Source: Desulfobacula sp.
GTDB lineage: Bacteria; Desulfobacterota; Desulfobacteria; Desulfobacterales; Desulfobacteraceae
DNA: 10,211 nucleotides
NCBI RefSeq assembly: GCF_021107415.1
Contig: NZ_JAIOSW010000052.1
Coordinates: forward strand, 1 to 10,211
Direction: 5' to 3'
Within the stretch, counting starts at the first letter, position 1. The number at the start of each line of letters is the position of its first letter. The translations under genes and the position numbers were made by a program. Below the pieces are notes generated by a model. The model saw only the letters and a program-made list of their open reading frames with translations, had not been told where the DNA came from and did not search any database. Below, one piece after another: positions 1 to 3,661 of this stretch.

Positions 1-13
1 GCCGCGATTAGGC
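1..13. other. Possible right end of an attC recombination site (partial)
   Basis: The first bases read GCGATTAGGC, close to the GCGTTAGGC right end typical of integron attC sites, except that the first base of the GTTAGGC core is A. The site is cut by the window edge, so its palindrome cannot be tested. It is listed because a second attC-like palindrome lies at 589-666, and the two would bracket the toxin-antitoxin-like pair as one cassette. Weak on its own. Confidence 0.25.
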
Positions 14-29
14 CAGGAAAAATAGAAAC

Positions 30-344
30 ATGGATATAGAAAATGTAATCAATGCTGTCCGGAGCAACTGTGTGAGAATCACCGATCATGCTGATCAGGA
101 AGCGTTTGAGGACACTCTGACATATGAAGAAATGTATTCATCGATAATTCAGGGCGACGTTATCGAGGATTATCCAAATGACAAGCCATATTCAAGCTGT
201 CTGATTATGGGAAAGAATTTTTCAGGTGAGCCAATTCATAGCGTTTGGGCGTATAATCCAGAAAATCAATGGGCAGTATTAATCACAGTCTATCGGCCAG
301 ATCCTGAACGGTGGATTGACTGGAAATTAAGGGTGAAAAAATGA
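30..344 (+). CDS. DUF4258 family protein, probable toxin-like partner of the next gene
   Basis: A 104-residue soluble protein with the DUF4258 pattern: an early TDHA motif (residues 19-22), a GDVIEDYP strand near residues 42-49, SCLIMG near 56-61, and a closing TVYRPDPERW block near residues 86-95. DUF4258 proteins are small and often encoded next to YgiT-type zinc-finger proteins, as here, in what look like type II toxin-antitoxin modules. Which partner is toxic is inference. The ATG at 30 follows an AGGAAA ribosome-binding site. The stop codon overlaps the next start as ATGA (341-344), so the two genes are translationally coupled. No signal peptide or membrane segment is seen. The pair lies between attC-like sequences and may be an integron cassette. 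Confidence 0.8.
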   Translation: MDIENVINAVRSNCVRITDHADQEAFEDTLTYEEMYSSIIQGDVIEDYPNDKPYSSCLIMGKNFSGEPIHSVWAYNPENQWAVLITVYRPDPERWIDWKLRVKK

Positions 345-619
345 AACCATTTGAAAAGTGTCCAGTATGTGGCGGTGAGTTGCAAAACAAACAAGTACAA
401 AAATTACTCAAAGGCGGAGGGAATACGGTTTCTATGAAGGTCGCCGCCGAGGTATGTCTTCATTGCGGAGAAAGACTATACGCTGAAGATGTGGTCAAAT
501 CATTTGAAGAAATTCGAGGCAAGCTGCGAAAGCAGGAATTTAGCCACCTTATAACTCTTGGGCAGTCGTTTACAGTTGAAAAAAACTGGCCTAATAAAGC
601 TATCCAGCCGACCGCTTAA
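341..619 (+). CDS. YgiT-type zinc finger protein (MqsA-N-like, probable antitoxin)
   Basis: A 92-residue protein whose N-terminus has CPVCGGEL (Cys8 and Cys11) and a second CLHCGER pair (Cys39 and Cys42). These two CxxC knuckles define YgiT/MqsA-type zinc fingers. The rest (about residues 46-70, ending in an EEIRGKLRKQ helix) looks like a short helical tail. No full helix-turn-helix is visible, so this is the short antitoxin type. It is coupled to the DUF4258 gene by an ATGA overlap and probably neutralises it (inference from the family arrangement). The last residues, NKAIQPTA, are encoded by the left arm of the attC-like palindrome (stop TAA at 617-619). The C-terminal tail is thus a by-product of the recombination site rather than part of the fold. 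Confidence 0.8.
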   Translation: MKPFEKCPVCGGELQNKQVQKLLKGGGNTVSMKVAAEVCLHCGERLYAEDVVKSFEEIRGKLRKQEFSHLITLGQSFTVEKNWPNKAIQPTA

Positions 620-666
620 CCCGTTGCTTCGCTTTTAAGCGGCGAATGATAGTAAGCGTTGTTAGC
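589..666. other. attC-like integron recombination site
   Basis: An imperfect palindrome. The outer arms CTAAT (591-595) and GTTAG (661-665) pair. AAAGC (596-600) pairs with GCGTT (656-660) with one mismatch. TATC (601-604) pairs with GATA (648-651). A perfect inner 8-bp repeat is formed by CCGCTTAA (612-619) and TTAAGCGG (635-642). Paired R and L boxes separated by unpaired spacers are the architecture of attC sites, and overlap with the 3' end of the cassette gene is common. The outer box is degenerate (GTTAGC rather than GTTAGGC). No integrase is in the window. It could instead be another kind of hairpin repeat. Confidence 0.5.
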
Positions 667-681
667 ACCTTCTTGAGGGAT

Positions 682-718
682 TTTCAGGGTATCCCGGCTT
701 TTGATGAAGACCCTGAAA
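682..718. repeat. 9-bp perfect inverted repeat between attC-like site and antitoxin remnant
   Basis: TTTCAGGGT (682-690) and ACCCTGAAA (710-718) are exact reverse complements around a 19-nt loop. It lies in the 620-847 gap, which holds no credible gene. It is followed by CACCCTGTTTTTAG (723-736), so it might be a weak terminator, but the T run is 13 nt away from the stem. Function not known. Confidence 0.35.
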
Positions 719-847
719 CGCCACCCTGTTTTTAGATTTTTACTCGAATTGTCTGTTAAGTGACCTGATTTTATTTTTATCCGTTTAAAATTTCTGAACA
801 TAGCATTTGTGCAAGATAGCATTTTGTAAAACACAGGGGATATAATC

Positions 848-1093
848 ATGCAAGTACTCACAATACCATACAGTGATGATCTTTTGATATCTACCGGCAA
901 ATCAAAAAAAGCACTTGAGCAGGAAATGCTCTTTTTACTGGCCGTTAAATTGTTTGAACTGGGCCGTCTTTCTGTTGGTAAAGCAGCATAACTGTGCAAC
1001 ATGAATAAAATAAGATTCATGGATGAACTGGGCCGTATGGAGATACCTGTAATAAATCTTGATGATGATCAGGATGAATTAAAAAATGCGTGA
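848..1093 (+). pseudogene. UPF0175 family antitoxin-like gene, broken by an in-frame stop
   Basis: Reading from ATG 848 (after an AGGGGAT ribosome-binding site) gives 47 codons ending in the typical UPF0175 block LFELGRLSVGKAA. A TAA follows at 989-991. The same frame then continues with LCNMNKIRFMDELGRMEIP and VINLDDDQDELKNA to a TGA at 1091-1093. That continuation is what an intact UPF0175 protein (about 80 residues, winged-helix-like antitoxin) would be expected to have. One nonsense change, most simply CAA to TAA, explains the break. UPF0175 proteins commonly partner small toxins; here the downstream partner is also only a fragment. A 47-residue product could still be made, but it would lack the second helix-turn-helix half. 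Confidence 0.65.
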
Positions 1094-1151
1094 AGCCATA
1101 GCGTTTCTGGACAAACTGCCACCCAAACAGTTCAAGCAGAGTTCAAGGTAG
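1086..1151 (+). pseudogene. Short RelE/ParE-like toxin fragment
   Basis: A 21-codon reading frame starts at an ATG overlapping the end of the UPF0175 remnant and reads MREAIAFLDKLPPKQFKQSS before a TAG at 1149-1151. LDKLPPKQFKQ resembles the first helix of RelE-type toxins, whose full length is about 85-95 residues. No continuation of the toxin fold is found in any frame downstream, where the DNA becomes strongly AT-rich. Together with the broken UPF0175 gene it suggests a dead toxin-antitoxin pair. The match is short, so this is a tentative call. Confidence 0.35.
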
Positions 1152-1326
1152 GAAAAAAATTTCCCAAAAGTATTACATTAAATTCCTAATTTTATAACAT
1201 TTTTTACTCAATTTTATTTTAAGCTATTCTGCTGAATTGTATTCATATATTAAATAGAGTTAATTGTTATTTCAAACCATTATCAATAAAGGATCTTGTA
1301 AGATTTGTTCCTGTCTATCTGAAAAT

Positions 1327-1342
1327 GGGAATAAATATTGCA
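1327..1342 (+). promoter_or_regulatory. Candidate sigma-54 (-24/-12) promoter for the riboswitch transcript
   Basis: GGGAATAAATATTGCA has GG (1328-1329) and GC (1340-1341) separated by exactly ten bases, with a good TTGCA -12 element. The -24 element is weaker (GGGAA rather than TGGCA). Transcription would start near 1353, just upstream of the aptamer at 1372. The stretch 1152-1371 otherwise holds only AT-rich sequence and no gene. A sigma-70 promoter (for example TTGTTA at 1265-1270 with a poor -10) cannot be excluded. Confidence 0.35.
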
Positions 1343-1371
1343 TATCAGAAAGAAAGAAAATTAAAATGAAA

Positions 1372-1443
1372 TGAAAAAGCCAACCCGGTAAAGATACTGG
1401 GACGGAAAGCCACGGGTCTATTAGACAGCCGGGTTGCCATTCA
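1372..1443 (+). promoter_or_regulatory. GEMM-I cyclic dinucleotide riboswitch aptamer
   Basis: The conserved core GGGACGGAAAGCCACGGG (1399-1416) matches the GEMM-I signature GGGACGCAAAGCCACGGG with one difference. The 5' strand AGCCAACC (1378-1385) and the 3' strand GCCGGGTTGCC (1428-1438) fall where the consensus needs them. One arm is the hairpin 1384-1401, with 7 bp (one G-U) and an AAGA loop instead of the usual GNRA. The second arm is short: GTCT (1416-1419) pairs with AGAC (1423-1426). The closing helix is TGAA (1372-1375) with TTCA (1440-1443). By manual alignment the base equivalent to Vc2 G20 is A1378, as in the 3',3'-cGAMP-sensing (GEMM-Ib) subgroup known from Geobacter. It lies about 50 nt upstream of the target 1 start and overlaps a terminator, implying ligand-induced expression. 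Confidence 0.8.
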
Positions 1444-1459
1444 GGTGATCCGGTTTTTT
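1429..1459 (+). terminator. Riboswitch expression-platform terminator
   Basis: CCGGGTTGCC (1429-1438) pairs with GGTGATCCGG (1444-1453) over 10 bp with three G-U wobbles around the loop ATTCA, followed by six T (1454-1459). The left stem strand is the 3' strand of the aptamer, and the loop is part of the aptamer closing helix. Aptamer and terminator therefore cannot form together. A ligand-bound aptamer would block termination, giving a genetic ON switch. Confidence 0.75.
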
Positions 1460-1493
1460 ATTATAAAGGTATTATTATTCGAAAGGGTGCTTT

Positions 1494-2096
1494 ATGAAAA
1501 AAAGGTTTAGATTATTTCTGGTTTTCAGTGTTGTTCTTATGATCCCATTTCTATGCCAGGCCTTTGACCAATGGCCTGATACGGGTCAGACCACTTCATA
1601 TACCGACACTTTTGGTGAAGATTCGGATTATAGCATTAATCCTCAGTCCTATACCAAACTTGGGAGTGGTGGTGTGGAATTATCGGATACAGCAACTGTT
1701 GCAGATGGCTGGATCATGACAAGGGATAATGTCACAGGGCTGATCTGGGAAATCAAAACCAACGATAGTTCCATCCATGATAGGGATGATACATACACCT
1801 GGTATAATACTGTAAATTTTATTGCTGCTGTAAATAATGGAAATTTCGGCGGTTTTTCAGGCTGGCGCATGCCAACTGTTAAGGAACTTTCCACTATTGT
1901 GAACAGTGAAATTTACAATCCAGCTATTAATAAAGTATTTTTTCCATATACGGTGTCGTCCGATTACTGGTCGTCTACTACCTACGCTAATAACAGTGGG
2001 CATGCGTGGCTCGTGTATTTCGGCCGCGGCGGCGTCGGCAGCCACTACCCTAAGTCTAGTAGTTATTATGTCCGTGCCGTGCGTGGCGGACAGTGA
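1494..2096 (+). CDS. DGR target protein 1: secreted DUF1566/C-type-lectin-like protein
   Basis: A 200-residue protein with a clear Sec signal peptide (MKKRF, then a hydrophobic core, likely cleavage after LCQA near residue 23). The DUF1566 (Lcl C-terminal) fold follows: TRDNVTGLIWE (about 76-86), the WYNTVNFIAAVNN helix, SGWRMPTVKELSTIV (about 121-135), and the closing block WSSTT ... YYVRAVRGGQ. Residues 154-200 are encoded by variable repeat VR1. DUF1566 is a formylglycine-generating-enzyme/C-type-lectin-like fold used by DGRs to display a hypervariable ligand-binding surface, so an exported adhesin or receptor role is likely. The ligand is unknown. ATG 1494 follows an AAAGGG site. Expression is probably controlled by the upstream riboswitch. 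avd follows 73 nt downstream without an obvious terminator between. Confidence 0.9.
   Translation: MKKRFRLFLVFSVVLMIPFLCQAFDQWPDTGQTTSYTDTFGEDSDYSINPQSYTKLGSGGVELSDTATVADGWIMTRDNVTGLIWEIKTNDSSIHDRDDTYTWYNTVNFIAAVNNGNFGGFSGWRMPTVKELSTIVNSEIYNPAINKVFFPYTVSSDYWSSTTYANNSGHAWLVYFGRGGVGSHYPKSSSYYVRAVRGGQ
1952..2093 (+). repeat. DGR variable repeat VR1
   Basis: Aligned with TR (2666-2804), VR1 is identical at every non-adenine position. It differs at about 20 of the 42 adenines of TR, in A to G, C and T changes (for example AAC to TAC, CTC, GGC, CGC). It is 3 nt longer: where TR has AAC AAC AAC AAT, VR1 has five codons, GGC AGC CAC TAC CCT. The 3' end (agttattatgtccgtgcc onward to gga) is invariant and should contain the IMH, the cDNA initiation region. 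The first base of the last codon (CAG) differs from TR (AAG). The gene stop TGA follows immediately. Confidence 0.92.
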
Positions 2097-2169
2097 GTCG
2101 GTAATTGGATGATTTGGTAATTAGATAATTTATAAAGGCAGTATTGTTGATAATGGCAGAAGGTAAAAA

Positions 2170-2550
2170 ATGGCGAGATACGAACATTTACCTATATATA
2201 AAAAAGCAATGGAAATGGCTGTTTATATTCAGAATATGGTTAGAAATTTCAGTCGTTTTAACAAGTATAGTGTTGGAATGGATTTGCGGGATTTATCCCG
2301 AAAAATTTTGCTCTTGATAATCCGGGCAAATTCTGCAAGGGAAAAACAGGTACATTTACAAGAACTTGTGGAATATTTCGATATGCTTAAAACCATGCTT
2401 GTTTTTGCAAAAGAGGTTAGGGCCTTTAATAATTTTAAGAGTTTTCAGCATGCCTCTGGCATGGCTGTAATACTATGTAAAAAGAGTGAAGGGTGGTTAA
2501 AAAGCAGTAAGAATGGCCGGAATTATCAACCGTCTATGGCGGGTAGATGA
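2170..2550 (+). CDS. avd: Avd, DGR accessory variability determinant (four-helix bundle)
   Basis: A 126-residue, helix-rich basic protein of the Avd / 23S-intervening-sequence-protein family. The N-terminal LPIYKKAMEMAVYI motif (residues 7-20), the FSRFNKYSVGMDLRDLSRK segment (28-46), a central LLIIRANSAREK helix (49-60) and LVEYFDMLKTMLVFAKEVRA (67-86) follow the family order. In the Bordetella phage DGR, Avd forms a pentamer that binds the RT and the template RNA and is required for mutagenic cDNA synthesis. The gene lies between target 1 and the TR, the standard DGR position. An AGAAGG site precedes ATG 2170. It appears intact, in contrast to the broken RT it should partner. An intrinsic terminator follows at 2568. 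Confidence 0.9.
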   Translation: MARYEHLPIYKKAMEMAVYIQNMVRNFSRFNKYSVGMDLRDLSRKILLLIIRANSAREKQVHLQELVEYFDMLKTMLVFAKEVRAFNNFKSFQHASGMAVILCKKSEGWLKSSKNGRNYQPSMAGR

Positions 2551-2567
2551 GTGTGCCAATGAACACT

Positions 2568-2588
2568 GTGCGCTTCCCGCACTTTTTT
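2568..2588 (+). terminator. Intrinsic terminator after avd
   Basis: GTGCG (2568-2572) and CGCAC (2578-2582) form a perfect 5-bp GC-rich stem with loop CTTCC, followed directly by six T (2583-2588). It would end the target 1-avd transcript before the TR, separating it from the template RNA. The stem is short, so termination may be partial. Confidence 0.55.
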
Positions 2589-2596
2589 GATAAAGG

Positions 2597-2602
2597 TATA
2601 AT
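2597..2602 (+). promoter_or_regulatory. Candidate -10 box for a separate TR RNA promoter
   Basis: A perfect TATAAT lies 8 nt after the terminator T run. The expected start is about 2609, the first base of the hairpin upstream of TR. The -35 region is poor (TTCCCG at 2574-2579 with 17-nt spacing), so an activator or weak basal activity would be needed. AT-rich DNA can produce TATAAT by chance. Confidence 0.35.
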
Positions 2603-2608
2603 CATACA

Positions 2609-2630
2609 GGCTGTCGTATTCTCGACAGCC
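2609..2630 (+). ncRNA. Hairpin at the presumed 5' end of the DGR template RNA
   Basis: GGCTGTCG (2609-2616) and CGACAGCC (2623-2630) form a perfect 8-bp stem with the loop TATTCT. It ends 35 nt before the TR. The stem has no T run after it, so it is not a terminator. Structured RNA flanking TR is needed for RT-Avd recognition in the studied Bordetella phage system. A similar role here is inference from position. Confidence 0.45.
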
Positions 2631-2665
2631 GGTGGGTCTCAACAGGCCGTCAAGTCGGGAAGTGA

Positions 2666-2804
2666 GGTGTCGTCCAATTACTGGTCGTCTACTACCAACG
2701 CTAATAACAGTGGGAATGCGTGGAACGTGAATTTCAACAACGGCAACGTCAACAACAACAATAAGTCTAATAGTTATTATGTCCGTGCCGTGCGTGGCGG
2801 AAAG
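2666..2804 (+). repeat. DGR template repeat TR
   Basis: A 139-nt template lying between avd and the RT. It carries 15 asparagine codons (AAC/AAT) exactly where VR1 and VR2 vary. AAY codons are typical of TRs because changing either adenine gives many residues but never a stop. It matches VR2 in length and in all non-adenine bases except one (T at TR versus C at 4081). It matches VR1 in all non-adenine bases with a 3-nt gap. The TR is open in the same frame as the RT, simply because it is a copy of coding sequence. It is not expected to be translated for function. Confidence 0.93.
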
Positions 2805-3612
2805 TGTTCTCTTCTCTCCTGGGCCTCGGTATACCGTGCTTACATGGACTGCCGCAGGCGCAAACGGGGTACGATAAATGCGCTGAAATTTGAGGTTGAT
2901 GTACTGGAAAATCTATTCAGCCTGGCGCTTGATCTTCAAAAAGGCTCGTACCAGCCATCCCGCTCTGTTTGCTTTGTGACCACCCGTCCCAAGAATCGTG
3001 AAATATTTGCCGCTGATTTTCGGGACCGGGTGGTACATCACCTTATTATTTATGAATTGGAAAAGATCTGAAATGGTTAAGAAAGAACAGATTGACTGTT
3101 GTTTTGTTAATAAATTTTCCATGAATCCTGAAAAGGTGTATGCACTACAGCAGGTTATATCATCCTATATGGGACATTTTAAGCATGCCAATACATGGAA
3201 TCTTGTGAATCATATTTTTGAGCGGTATGTCTGGCTTAGCGAGCATTTTTTCTTTGTTAAAGGCAAGCTTTTCAGCAGATTCAAACATAAAGGAGTATTT
3301 AGAACTCTGCGAAGTCAGGTTAATTTTTTTAAATGCAGATTTCCGTTGACAATATTATTTTTCCAAGTAGGTAAATATTTTGAAACCTATGGGAAGGATG
3401 CCCTGGATATGTCAACGCCCCTTAAGATAAAAATAAGACATCATTACCGCGGTATGGAGGTTGGAGCAGGATTCCCAAAATGGATGCTTCCAAATTTTAT
3501 CGGTAAAACACTGTCGCTTGGAAGGAATGTGGCGATTATAAAGCAAAGTGAAGTTCCTGGATTTTATGTCAGAGAAAGGTTCGCAAGTGAGTTATACAGA
3601 TTAATTGAGTAA
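2790..3612 (+). pseudogene. DGR reverse transcriptase, catalytic core deleted and frame broken
   Basis: Two pieces of one DGR-type RT remain. The first (about 2814-3071) has the N-terminal block VYRAYMDCRRRKRGTINALK and then TRPKNREIFAADFRDRVVHH, ending at YELEKI and a TGA. The second, in another frame (about 3075-3612), resumes with VISSYMGHFKHAN, typical of the DGR RT C-terminal region. It then has a RSQVNFFKCRFP segment and a tail resembling MutS domain I (FFQVGKYFETYGKDA near 3358-3402, GFPKWMLPNFIGK and GRNVAIIKQ near 3469-3545). Roughly 200 residues that intact relatives carry between these blocks are missing, including the palm with the YxDD active-site motif. No such motif occurs in any frame here. 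Start codon is uncertain: GTG 2790 lies within the TR tail, and ATG 2547 gives the longest frame. The protein cannot be an active polymerase. A metagenomic assembly error is an alternative. Confidence 0.85.
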
Positions 3613-3661
3613 TAAATGAAATAAGATAACAGATATTATAATTTTAAAAGAGGTGAGATAA

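Noticed and set aside
616..1020. 134-codon minus-strand frame
   Set aside because: It overlaps the attC-like site and the recognisable plus-strand UPF0175 remnant, and its translation has no family pattern.
2094..2169. GC-rich hairpin just downstream of VR1, as in the Bordetella phage DGR
   Set aside because: I looked for a stem near the VR1 end and also after VR2 (4091-4150). Only AT-rich near-repeats (GGTAATT) are present, with no convincing stem.
2547..2789. Start of the RT gene at ATG 2547, overlapping the avd stop as ATGA
   Set aside because: This frame runs through the terminator, hairpin and TR. It is open mainly because TR is a copy of coding sequence, and RT homology begins only at about 2814. 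The terminator and possible TR promoter also argue against it.
3637..3642. TATAAT upstream of target 2 as a promoter
   Set aside because: Transcription would start inside or next to the ribosome-binding site, and no -35 box is at the right distance. The gene may be read from the TR/RT unit instead.
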